A DNA stretch of 33,498 nt from JBGSWC01 sp041752635 (GTDB lineage Bacteria > Planctomycetota > Planctomycetia > Pirellulales > Lacipirellulaceae): NCBI GenBank assembly GCA_041752635.1, contig JBGSWC010000250.1:1-33498 (forward strand), read 5' to 3'. Positions 17,071 through 24,561 of this stretch are shown piece after piece (position 1 is the stretch's first letter; each line of letters begins with the position of its first letter). Made by a program: the position numbers and the translations under genes. The notes beneath the pieces were generated by a model. The model saw only the letters and a program-made list of their open reading frames with translations, had not been told where the DNA came from and did no database searches.

Positions 17071-18204
17071 TTGCCAACCGTGATTACCCAGCGAATAGAA
17101 GATCCACAACAACTCAAACACATAGCGGGCGACTGGAATCGCTTGGCGGGAGACGTTCCCTTTCGCAACTTCATGTGGCTTACCACCTGGTGGAAGCACT
17201 ACGGTCGTGGCCGCGACGGATTGGCGGTGCTTGTGACGCGCGACGACAACGGAGCGGTCCACGGAATCGCTCCTTGTTACATCAAGCAGTCGCTCACGCA
17301 CGGTCGCGAACTGCGGCTGTTGGGCGATGGCGAAGTCTGTAGCGACCACCTGACACTGTTGGCTGACTCGAACTTCCATGCCGAAGTGTCACGTTCGGTT
17401 GCTCGGTGGCTTTCCGAAAATCGCCATGCCTGGGATCGACTGAGCTTCGAATCGGTCGATGCCAGCGACTCGACATTCGCGATTTTGCTAGCGGCACTCG
17501 ACGAAGCCGAGTGTGTGGCTCGCATTACACAAGCGGGTCGCTACTGGGCTATCGAACTGCCACCTGACTGGGACGAGTTTCTGGCGACGCAGAGCAAGTC
17601 GCATCGCAAACAACTACGACAAGCTGATCGTCGGGTGCTTTCGACACCTCGTGTGCAATGGCACCTCGTTTCGCATCTCGATGAATTGCAGCTTGCCTGG
17701 CCGATACTCGTCGACTTGCATCAAAGGCGACGAAACAGCCTAGGCGAGCCAGGTTGCTTTGCGTCAAGCAGCTTCACGGCGTTTCACCGCGAGATGTGCG
17801 AATACTTTCTCAACACGGGCCAATTGCGGTTGTCTTGGATGGAGCTCGATGGCGCGCCAGCCGCGGCCGAATATCATATTGCCAGTGGCGACACTTTGTA
17901 TGGATATCAAGGGGGCGTCGACCCCGATCGTCTCGACGAAGGTCCAGGCCAGTTGTCGATGATCGCCTGTCTGCAAGCGGCCATCGCCGAAGGTCGCAGT
18001 CGTTGTGACTTGCTACGAGGCGACGAACCCTATAAGGCGCATTGGCGTGCGGCTCCGTACGAAACAATCGACTTGCATGCCATCTCACCGCGTGCATCGG
18101 CACGGATTCGTGAGTCGGCCGTCGCGACGGCAAGCAATGTCGCTCGGTGGTTGGTATCGAGCTGGGCGACGCCCTCGGCACAGTCGATTGGAAACGGAGG
18201 TTAG
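17071..18204 (+). CDS. GNAT/FemAB-like acyltransferase, CelD/BcsL type
   Basis: 377 residues; start uncertain between TTG 17071 and GTG 17080, neither with a good ribosome site. The protein shows a split GNAT layout of the Acetyltransf_6 (CelD/BcsL, FemAB-related) family: an N-terminal half with FRNFMWLTTWWKHYG (about 31-45), a central basic motif QSKSHRKQLRQADRR (about 174-188) and a C-terminal half with the acceptor-domain pattern AAAEYHIASGDTLYGYQGGVDP then GRSRCDLLRGDEPYKAHW. Members are common in exopolysaccharide loci and are thought to acylate sugars or lipid-linked glycans. Soluble. First gene of the rightward string; its TAG stop (18202-18204) is one base from the GTG of the deacetylase. 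Confidence 0.82.
   Translation: MPTVITQRIEDPQQLKHIAGDWNRLAGDVPFRNFMWLTTWWKHYGRGRDGLAVLVTRDDNGAVHGIAPCYIKQSLTHGRELRLLGDGEVCSDHLTLLADSNFHAEVSRSVARWLSENRHAWDRLSFESVDASDSTFAILLAALDEAECVARITQAGRYWAIELPPDWDEFLATQSKSHRKQLRQADRRVLSTPRVQWHLVSHLDELQLAWPILVDLHQRRRNSLGEPGCFASSSFTAFHREMCEYFLNTGQLRLSWMELDGAPAAAEYHIASGDTLYGYQGGVDPDRLDEGPGQLSMIACLQAAIAEGRSRCDLLRGDEPYKAHWRAAPYETIDLHAISPRASARIRESAVATASNVARWLVSSWATPSAQSIGNGG
18196..18200 (+). promoter_or_regulatory. Ribosome binding site fixing the deacetylase start
   Basis: GGAGG lies 5 bases before GTG 18206, inside the last codons of the previous gene. It decides this start over the much longer frame that begins at 18005 within that gene. Confidence 0.8.
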
Positions 18205-18205
18205 C

Positions 18206-19129
18206 GTGCATCGCCTCAAGAAAGCTGCCCTATCAAGCTACTATTATTCGACGCTCCCTTGGCGTCGATTGACCGAATGGCACCGCACGCGAACCGGCCG
18301 CTGTGTTGTGCGAGTGCTGTTCTACCATCGCGTGTCCGACGTCCATCCCACACCTTGGACAATCGGCCGAACGCAATTCGCCGAGCAAATTCATTGGCTG
18401 ATGAACCGGTTTCGTATTGTGTCACTTGCTGACGCGCAGAGGGCCATCGCGAGCGGAAAGATTCACCAGCCGATGTTGGCGATAACGTTCGACGACGGAT
18501 ATGCGGAGAATTGCGACTTTGCAATTCCGTTGCTCCTGCGTTTGCGCGTTCCATTCACCTACTTCGTGACGACGCAAAACGTGCTGGAGCAAATTCCTTT
18601 CCTGCACGATTTGGAGCTGGGGTTGTCGTTACGTCCCAATACATCGACACAAATTATCAGTATGGCCCGCGCCGGTGTCGAAATCGGTGCGCACACTCGC
18701 ACACACCGTGACTTGGCTCAAATCGAATCGGTCGACGCATTGCGTGATGAAATCACCGGATCGCGGAGCGATCTTCAACAATTGATCACAGAGCCAGTCC
18801 GTTACTTCGCGTTTCCGTTCGGGCAACACGAGAATCTATCGCAACGCGCCTTTCAAGTTGCCTACGAAGCCGGCTTCTCGGGCGTTTGCAGTGCCTACGG
18901 TGGCGTCAACACGCCTGGGGCTGATGAGTTCCACTTCGAACGAATGCACGGTGATCCCGAAATCGCGCGAATTCGCAACTGGCTTACGCTCGATCCGCGA
19001 CGTCACTTATCTCGCGGCAGTTTTGATGGTGGCGACTATCGACGGCCACTGCCGCCGCCATCGCCGATCGTTGAAGTCGATTCACGGCCATCGATACTCA
19101 CGGCGGGAGCGTCGCACCATGGCCCATAA
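18206..19129 (+). CDS. Polysaccharide deacetylase (NodB/CE4 family)
   Basis: 307 residues from GTG 18206. The NodB homology domain has VLFYHRVSD near the start, the first catalytic/metal motif ITFDDGY (about residues 93-99, Asp-Asp), the metal His pair in AHTRTH, and YFAFPFGQHE further on. Family enzymes remove N-acetyl groups from polysaccharides in a metal-dependent way. No signal peptide is visible, so it may act on cytoplasmic lipid-linked intermediates or be exported in an unrecognised way. The Pro-rich C-terminal tail runs 11 bp into the flippase gene. Position between an acyltransferase and a flippase points to tailoring of the repeat unit (inference). Confidence 0.9.
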   Translation: MHRLKKAALSSYYYSTLPWRRLTEWHRTRTGRCVVRVLFYHRVSDVHPTPWTIGRTQFAEQIHWLMNRFRIVSLADAQRAIASGKIHQPMLAITFDDGYAENCDFAIPLLLRLRVPFTYFVTTQNVLEQIPFLHDLELGLSLRPNTSTQIISMARAGVEIGAHTRTHRDLAQIESVDALRDEITGSRSDLQQLITEPVRYFAFPFGQHENLSQRAFQVAYEAGFSGVCSAYGGVNTPGADEFHFERMHGDPEIARIRNWLTLDPRRHLSRGSFDGGDYRRPLPPPSPIVEVDSRPSILTAGASHHGP

Positions 19130-20663
19130 TTCGACGGATGCGAAATCATCGTTGTTCGCGTTGCGACCCGACACGCTGATCGGCAGCGTGTTGGTTATGC
19201 TCGCCGTAAACGTCGTCCAGCGGAGTGTCGGGTTCGGTCGGGGCATCTTTTTCTGTCGCTGGCTTGACCCCGAAGCGCTTGGCCGCTGGGAAATGGCTTA
19301 CGGGTTCTTGCTATTGGCGGCACCGGTAGCCGTATTGGGGCTGCCCGGGTCGCTTGGCCGTTATCTTGAAAAATTTCGTCAGCAGGGACAACTTGGCACT
19401 TTCCTCCGTCGCACGGCAACTTGGACGTTCAGTTTAGCGGCGATAGCGGTAATGGTGATCGCCTGGCGGAATGCCGATTTTGCCTGGCTCGTATTTGGCG
19501 ATCGCTCGCGCGGCGAACTGGTTGTTTTGCTGAGTGCCGTGCTCGCAATGGTGATCGGCCACCACTTTCTCGAAGCTCTCTTCGCCGGGCTTAGGCTCTT
19601 TCGCGTTGTGTCGGCAATGCACTTCACACAAAGCATGATGTTCGCAACGATTGCGCTAGCGCTTATTGCTTGGCACGATGCAGCAGCAAGCAGCGTGCTC
19701 GCCGCCTATGGAATTGCGTGCGCCATCTCGATTCTAGGCGTACTCGTGTGGTCGTACTCCCGCGTTTCGCCAGCCATCAGCGGAGCTGCCAATGCGGCCA
19801 CCCCCCTGCCCCATCGAGAATTTTGGCCACCTTTGGTTCGCTTTGCCGTGTGGGTATGGGTGACAAATCTCCTGAGCAATTTGTTCGCCGTCGTCGATCG
19901 CTACATGATTCTTCACTTCAGTCGATTGTCGGCCGAAGATTCGATGACACAAGTTGCCAACTATCACGCCAGCATGATTGTGCCGGTGCTCATGATCTCG
20001 GTTGCCAACCTGCTCGTCGGTGCGATCATGCCACACTTAAGTCACGACTGGGAAAATGGTCGTCGCGGCGAGGTTTCCTTTCAAATCAACCTCACGCTTA
20101 AAACGATGCTCATCAGTATGACACTGCTGGGTTTCGTGGTTCAGTTGGCCGCTCCGTTGTTGTTCCACTTTGCTCTCGCCGGCAAGTACGACGGTGGACT
20201 GGCAGTGCTGCCCTGGACGATTGCCTCGTGCGTTTGGTTTAGCGTTCTGCTGGTTTCGCAAATCTATGTGTGGATCGCGGAGAAAACTCGCCGGGCGGCC
20301 TTGCCGCTTGGAGTCGGCATCGCCACCAACGTCGTGTTTAACCTGCTGTTGTTGCCTCGGTTTGGGTTGTTGGGGGCAGTCATTGCAACGGCGCTTGCAA
20401 CATTGATCGCCTTCGTGCTGCAACTTTACGTGAATCACCGGCTCGGCATGAAGCTCCATGTTGGCACGATCGTGTTGACGGGCCTGCCGCTGATACTCAC
20501 ACTGCCGCCGACACTTACCGCCGTCAGTTGCGTGTTGGTGACCATCTTGCTCGCCGGTCCTGGCATGGTTGTCGACGCCGGCGAATGGCAAGTCATTCGC
20601 AGTGCGCTCGCTCGGCGGCTGAAGCGATTCACCACGTCACAGGGCGACATGGCTCATGGCTAA
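19119..20663 (+). CDS. Wzx-type oligosaccharide flippase (MOP superfamily)
   Basis: 514 residues from ATG 19119; a GGGAG sits 10 bases upstream and the start overlaps the deacetylase end by 11 bp. About 12-14 hydrophobic segments cover the protein, beginning with IGSVLVMLAVNVVQRSVGFG, and the spacing and polar helix breaks (for example VWVTNLLSNLFAVVDRYMI near 245-263) match polysaccharide biosynthesis proteins of the MOP (MurJ/Wzx/RfbX) superfamily. Members flip undecaprenyl-linked repeat units across the inner membrane. Together with the PCP and ligase-type proteins on the opposite strand this completes a Wzx/Wzy-like core. Its stop overlaps the glycosyltransferase start by 8 bp. Confidence 0.88.
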   Translation: MAHNSTDAKSSLFALRPDTLIGSVLVMLAVNVVQRSVGFGRGIFFCRWLDPEALGRWEMAYGFLLLAAPVAVLGLPGSLGRYLEKFRQQGQLGTFLRRTATWTFSLAAIAVMVIAWRNADFAWLVFGDRSRGELVVLLSAVLAMVIGHHFLEALFAGLRLFRVVSAMHFTQSMMFATIALALIAWHDAAASSVLAAYGIACAISILGVLVWSYSRVSPAISGAANAATPLPHREFWPPLVRFAVWVWVTNLLSNLFAVVDRYMILHFSRLSAEDSMTQVANYHASMIVPVLMISVANLLVGAIMPHLSHDWENGRRGEVSFQINLTLKTMLISMTLLGFVVQLAAPLLFHFALAGKYDGGLAVLPWTIASCVWFSVLLVSQIYVWIAEKTRRAALPLGVGIATNVVFNLLLLPRFGLLGAVIATALATLIAFVLQLYVNHRLGMKLHVGTIVLTGLPLILTLPPTLTAVSCVLVTILLAGPGMVVDAGEWQVIRSALARRLKRFTTSQGDMAHG

Positions 20664-21834
20664 TACCCGACTTAAGATTGCACCAGTTGTTTCGTCAGCG
20701 GCGTCGCTCGCCGAAACCTCGCGACCGTTGAAGACGATGTTCTGTGTTACGTCGCTGCCGGTCGGTGGCGCCGAGACCTTGCTAATGAATCTCGTCAGGC
20801 GATTCGATCGTGGGTTAATCGAGCCGTCGATAGTTTGCTTAAAGCAGGCGGGCCCATTGGGCGAGGAATTGGCAAATGAACTGCCAATCTACACCGGCTT
20901 ATTGACGAGTAAATGGGACCTGCGAGTTCTGCCGCGACTTGCGAAGTTAATGAAAGACGAGCAGGTCGATTCCGTTGTGACAGTCGGCGCGGGAGACAAG
21001 ATGTTCTGGGGTCGACTTGCCGCCCGATTGGCAAAAGTGCCGGTCGTTTGTTCGGCATTACACAGCACCGGATGGCCGGATGGCGTCGGGCGGCTCAATC
21101 GCGCTTTGACTCGCTGGACCGACGCTTTCATTGCCGTGGCCGAGCCGCACGGAGAGTTTCTCCGCGAGTTCGAGCGATTTCCGGCTGAGAAAGTCGTTGT
21201 CATTCCCAATGGCGTTGACACCCTGAGATTTGCGCCCCCAGTCGACCGCGAGATAGTTCGACGTGAGTTGGGAATTGGCGTAGCTACACCCTTGATTGGC
21301 ATTCTTGCCGCATTACGGCCCGAAAAGAATCACGAGTTGTTTCTCGAAGTCGCGTCGCGAGTTCGCCGGCAAATCAGTGATTGCGAATTCCTGGTAATCG
21401 GCGATGGTCCGCGGCGCTCGTTGCTTGAAGCCGAAGCCGTGAGACTTGGCGTTGCTAGTGCCGTCCATTTTCTGGGCAGCCGCAACGACGTGCCTGAGCT
21501 GCTCGGCGCGCTCGACTTGTTAGCACTCACATCGCACAACGAGGCGAATCCCGTATCGATACTCGAGAGCATGAGCTGCGAAACTCCGGTCGTTTCGGTC
21601 GACGTAGGTTCGATTCGTGAATCGATTGCCGATGGAAAGAACGGATTTCTCTGCCCTTCGGGCGACGCCAAAATGCTCGCCGCCCGCATTGTCGAACTTA
21701 TCACCGATCCTGTGCGACGCAACCAGTTTGGGGCGCGCGCGCGCCGGCACGTCGTCGAAAACGCCAGCCTCGACGTCATGGTCGGCGGCTACGAACGGCT
21801 GATCCATCGACTGTTTCGAAATTACTCACTGTAG
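20656..21834 (+). CDS. GT4-family glycosyltransferase
   Basis: 392 residues with a GT-B fold. The N-terminal domain has the Gly-rich start FCVTSLPVGGAETLLMNLVRRF (about 30-51), typical of GT4 enzymes acting on lipid-linked acceptors. The C-terminal domain has VVVIPNGVD, LRPEKNHELFLEVA, GDGPRRSLLE, and the E-x7-E motif NEANPVSILE (Glu296, Glu304) that binds the nucleotide-sugar. Expected role: transfer of one sugar from a nucleotide donor to the growing repeat unit at the cytoplasmic face; donor and linkage cannot be read from sequence. It is the only glycosyltransferase in the window, so the others, including the initiating enzyme, must be encoded elsewhere. Last of the overlapping set. Confidence 0.92.
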   Translation: MANTRLKIAPVVSSAASLAETSRPLKTMFCVTSLPVGGAETLLMNLVRRFDRGLIEPSIVCLKQAGPLGEELANELPIYTGLLTSKWDLRVLPRLAKLMKDEQVDSVVTVGAGDKMFWGRLAARLAKVPVVCSALHSTGWPDGVGRLNRALTRWTDAFIAVAEPHGEFLREFERFPAEKVVVIPNGVDTLRFAPPVDREIVRRELGIGVATPLIGILAALRPEKNHELFLEVASRVRRQISDCEFLVIGDGPRRSLLEAEAVRLGVASAVHFLGSRNDVPELLGALDLLALTSHNEANPVSILESMSCETPVVSVDVGSIRESIADGKNGFLCPSGDAKMLAARIVELITDPVRRNQFGARARRHVVENASLDVMVGGYERLIHRLFRNYSL

Positions 21835-22062
21835 CGGTTTGTTCGTTTCGACGCAAAGCTGCCAAGGCGTCAAGAGCGGACGCCGCCCATTCTCTAGATT
21901 TCTTTGCGCATCTTCGCGATTCTGCGACTTCGCGTCGATAAAAGCAGCTCGCCCTGGCCCCGGTGCTCGATTTGTTGCCCCTCGCAATACCGAGGTGAGC
22001 GAATCATACTTTATTTGCAAACTAGCTTCGTTCTAAGACTCACCCCTGGTCCGACTCGACAC
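21835..22062. repeat. Intergenic region with degenerate TTYGCG-rich repeat words
   Basis: At 21899-21936 successive words CTTTGCGCAT, CTTCGCGATT, CTGCGACTT and CGCGTCG follow each other with a period of about 10 bases. Upstream, GACGC (21850-21854) faces GCGTC (21867-21871) across a 12-base loop. Such CTTTGCG/CTTCGCG strings occur as dispersed intergenic repeats in various bacteria (recollection, not a search). No gene is seen; the promoter of the acyltransferase may be here. Confidence 0.4.
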
Positions 22063-22680
22063 ATGCTGACGGAGTTGATGCTCACCGGGCTGGCGCGGTT
22101 TATGAGCGGCGCCAGCATTCGTTGGGTTGACTGCCAACCCGACACGTGCCAGCGCGTCTATTTCGCCAACCACACTAGCCACATCGATATCGTGCTCGTT
22201 TGGTCGTCGCTTCCCCGCCATGTCCGACGGCTCACGCGTCCGGTGGCTGCCAAAGACTATTGGAGCAAAGGAATGCTGCGACGACACATTGCCCGCACTT
22301 ATAACGCGATGCTCATTGATCGCCGCGAGTTTAAGGTTCATCAAAGTCCTGTCGATCTCATGCTGCGAGAAATGGGCGACACCCATTCGGTGATTATATT
22401 TCCAGAAGGTAGCCGTAGCAGTGGCGAACAAGTCGGTGAATTCAAGAGCGGGCTCTATTACATCAGCAAGAAACGCCCCGATATCGAACTCGTGCCTGTC
22501 TATCTCGATAACATGAATCGCATTTTGCCTCGGGAGGAGTTCTTGCCAATCCCGCTGCTCTCGTGCATAACATTTGGCCCCCCCATGTGGCTCGAAAACG
22601 GTGAATCGAAGAACGATTTTCTCGAACGGGCCCGCAATGCGGTACTCAAACTCCGCCGCATCGACAACGACGACGACTAA
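22063..22680 (+). CDS. plsC: PlsC-like 1-acylglycerol-3-phosphate acyltransferase
   Basis: 205 residues from ATG 22063; an upstream frame from 21904 runs through the repeat-like intergenic region and is not favoured. The acyltransferase block I is NHTSHID (His37, Asp42 as H-x4-D), block III is FPEGSRSSG (about 113-121), and VPVYLDNMNR (about 148-157) fits block IV. The family adds a fatty acyl chain to lysophosphatidic acid at the membrane, making phosphatidic acid. It is shorter than E. coli PlsC and has no clear N-terminal membrane helix. It sits 4 bp before cdsA, which uses phosphatidic acid, so a two-step lipid module is likely. Some PlsC homologues acylate other lipids, so exact substrate is less sure. 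Confidence 0.88.
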   Translation: MLTELMLTGLARFMSGASIRWVDCQPDTCQRVYFANHTSHIDIVLVWSSLPRHVRRLTRPVAAKDYWSKGMLRRHIARTYNAMLIDRREFKVHQSPVDLMLREMGDTHSVIIFPEGSRSSGEQVGEFKSGLYYISKKRPDIELVPVYLDNMNRILPREEFLPIPLLSCITFGPPMWLENGESKNDFLERARNAVLKLRRIDNDDD

Positions 22681-22684
22681 ACGC

Positions 22685-23635
22685 ATGACATCGGATGAAC
22701 TCAACTGGGCAATGGCCGGCGTGGTCGGTGGCATTCTGACCGTTGCCACCGTCGTCGGTTGGGTGCTCGAACGTAAACAGAATCAACTCGGTCTCAACCC
22801 GGCGGCTATCAGTACATTTAATAGCCGATTGAGATCGTGGTGGATTATGTGCTGTCTGCTGGCGGTCGCCTTTTGGCGGGCATGGCCGACCGTGATGCTG
22901 TTCGGTGCTGTCAGCTTTTGGGCGCTCCGCGAGTACATCACACTCACGCCGACGAGGCTGGGCGACCATCGCGCACTAGGCTGGATGTTCTACGTCATCG
23001 CGCCGCTTCACTTTGTGCTCGTCGCGCTAAATCAGTATGCACTCTATAGCATCTTGATTCCCGTTTATGGATTTCTATTCATCCCGCTGCGCGTGGCAAT
23101 CGCGGGCGACACCAAACGATTCTTAGAGCGGGTTGCAAAAATACAAACAGGGCTGTTAATCTGTGTCTATTGCCTCGGGTTCGCCCCGGCACTGCTCTAT
23201 CTGAGTAGCATCGAAAATTACACCGACCGAGCTAGGCTGTTGTTTTTCTTCGTAGTTGTCGCGATTCTTGCTGAATCGCTGCAATTCCTCTGGGATAAAC
23301 TCTACGGACAACACGTAGTCGCTCCCGAAATTAACGGTACGCGTACTTGGGAAGGTTTACTCGGCGGTGCCGTGACGACGGCAGTCATCGGGGCCGCGTT
23401 TCACGTATTTACACCCTACAGCCAAGTTTGGCACACGGCACTCGTTTGTCTGCTTGTTGCTGTGATGGTCTTCGCAGGTGCGATGACGATGTCAGCTATC
23501 AAGCGCGACCGGGGTGTGCGCGACTATGGCACGCTTGTCGAAGGGCATGGTGGGGTGCTTGATCGGATCGACGGAATTTGCTTTGCCGCGCCGATTTTCT
23601 ACCACGTCTCCGATCACCTGCTGGCAATTGGCTGA
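22685..23635 (+). CDS. cdsA: Phosphatidate cytidylyltransferase
   Basis: 316 residues from ATG 22685, with about eight hydrophobic segments. CdsA makes CDP-diacylglycerol from phosphatidic acid and CTP, the branch point of phospholipid synthesis, in the inner membrane. The C-terminal signature is present at about 270-296: SAIKRDRGVRDYGTLVEGHGGVLDRID, read as S-x2-KR-x4-[K]D-x-G...GHGG-x-LDR-x-D (long run shown only as key residues: Ser270, Lys273-Arg274, Asp280, His288-Gly-Gly, Asp293, Asp296). The usual Lys before Asp280 is Arg279. Directly follows the acyltransferase gene by 4 bp. Its end overlaps the end of the convergent regulator gene by 22 bp. Confidence 0.92.
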   Translation: MTSDELNWAMAGVVGGILTVATVVGWVLERKQNQLGLNPAAISTFNSRLRSWWIMCCLLAVAFWRAWPTVMLFGAVSFWALREYITLTPTRLGDHRALGWMFYVIAPLHFVLVALNQYALYSILIPVYGFLFIPLRVAIAGDTKRFLERVAKIQTGLLICVYCLGFAPALLYLSSIENYTDRARLLFFFVVVAILAESLQFLWDKLYGQHVVAPEINGTRTWEGLLGGAVTTAVIGAAFHVFTPYSQVWHTALVCLLVAVMVFAGAMTMSAIKRDRGVRDYGTLVEGHGGVLDRIDGICFAAPIFYHVSDHLLAIG

Positions 23636-24501
23636 TGGGTCAAATTCTGGGCAATGGTGGCTAACTCGCCCATCGAACGCCCCACTTGATCACACGGCAA
23701 GTCGCCAGCTAGTTCGTCAGGAAGAGCCCGACCCCCAATGAGCCACGTGGTCACTTGCTTCGTCGGTTCGTAGACCACCGTGCGAAAGTCTGCGATAAAC
23801 TGCTGGGCGTCTTCGAGGTGCGTCGCACTTAATAACGACAACTGGGGGCGATGCTTGGTTACCGCACAGGCAATTTCGCGCAGCGGCAGGGCTACCCCGA
23901 GCAATGTCACATTCCAACCATTCTCGCGCAGCACCAACTCCGCCAAGCGAATGGGCAGTTCCGCATGGTCTCCTGCCGCGGTGGTTACCATTGCAAGAGG
24001 TGCCGCTGACGACGGAGTTGGCATCATGGCGCGAATCTCGTGCAACGCACTCGCCGTCATTTCACAAGCGCGACGCTCTTCGTGAACACTTAACGTGCCT
24101 GCTTCCCAGCGATTGCCAATCTCGCGAAATGCCGGGCACAGCAACTCGTCGCCAATAGCACTGCAGGCGTGACCAAAGTGGTAGGCGGACAGGATGATTT
24201 CACGTGTCGCGGCAACGTCGCCGTTGCAGAGAGAGTCGACAAGCGAGGCAACGACCAAACCGAGGGGCTTGTGGTTCGGGCGTGTGACGACGCTCAGAAT
24301 TTCGGGCCGCGCGATCTCGATGCCACTCTCGCGGGCGTGTTGCACTATATCGGCAACTGCCAGCTTGCGATGTCCGCCAGCGGTTGTCATGGCCGGCAGC
24401 CTACCGCGATCGACCCAGCGTTTGACCGACGACTCGCTGACGCCAAGCGCCCAAGCCGCCTGCTTGGGAGTCAGTGAGTAGTCGCTGCAAGGTCGCTGCA
24501 T
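23614..24501 (-). CDS. MerR-type regulator with B12-binding-like domain (CarH/LitR-like)
   Basis: 295 residues. An N-terminal helix-turn-helix (about 8-55) has the MerR/excisionase pattern LTPKQAAWALGVSESSVKRW then GRLPAMTTAGGHRKL. Residues about 80-160 form a four-helix region with RWEAGTLSVHEERRA, and about 168-290 a Rossmann-like cobalamin-binding-type domain. In CarH, W-x9-EH and E/D-x-H-x2-G contact coenzyme B12. Here Trp132 and Glu142 are kept but the next residue is Arg143, not His; the second motif reads GDHAEL, keeping His179 but not the flanking acid or Gly. B12 sensing is therefore doubtful, or altered. It lies 60 bp downstream of the aldehyde dehydrogenase on the same strand; no carotenoid gene is in the window. 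Confidence 0.85.
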   Translation of the reverse strand: MQRPCSDYSLTPKQAAWALGVSESSVKRWVDRGRLPAMTTAGGHRKLAVADIVQHARESGIEIARPEILSVVTRPNHKPLGLVVASLVDSLCNGDVAATREIILSAYHFGHACSAIGDELLCPAFREIGNRWEAGTLSVHEERRACEMTASALHEIRAMMPTPSSAAPLAMVTTAAGDHAELPIRLAELVLRENGWNVTLLGVALPLREIACAVTKHRPQLSLLSATHLEDAQQFIADFRTVVYEPTKQVTTWLIGGRALPDELAGDLPCDQVGRSMGELATIAQNLTHQPIASR

Positions 24502-24561
24502 AGTATCTCACTCGATGCATTCGTCATGTGTCGACGGCGTTGGCCGTAGGGTGTTGCCACG

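Noticed and set aside
18858..19118. N-terminal extension of the flippase
   Set aside because: It lies inside the deacetylase gene and reads as an Arg-rich shadow; ATG 19119 has its own GGGAG.
21904..22062. N-terminal extension of the PlsC-like protein
   Set aside because: It translates the repeat-like intergenic sequence and has no acyltransferase character.
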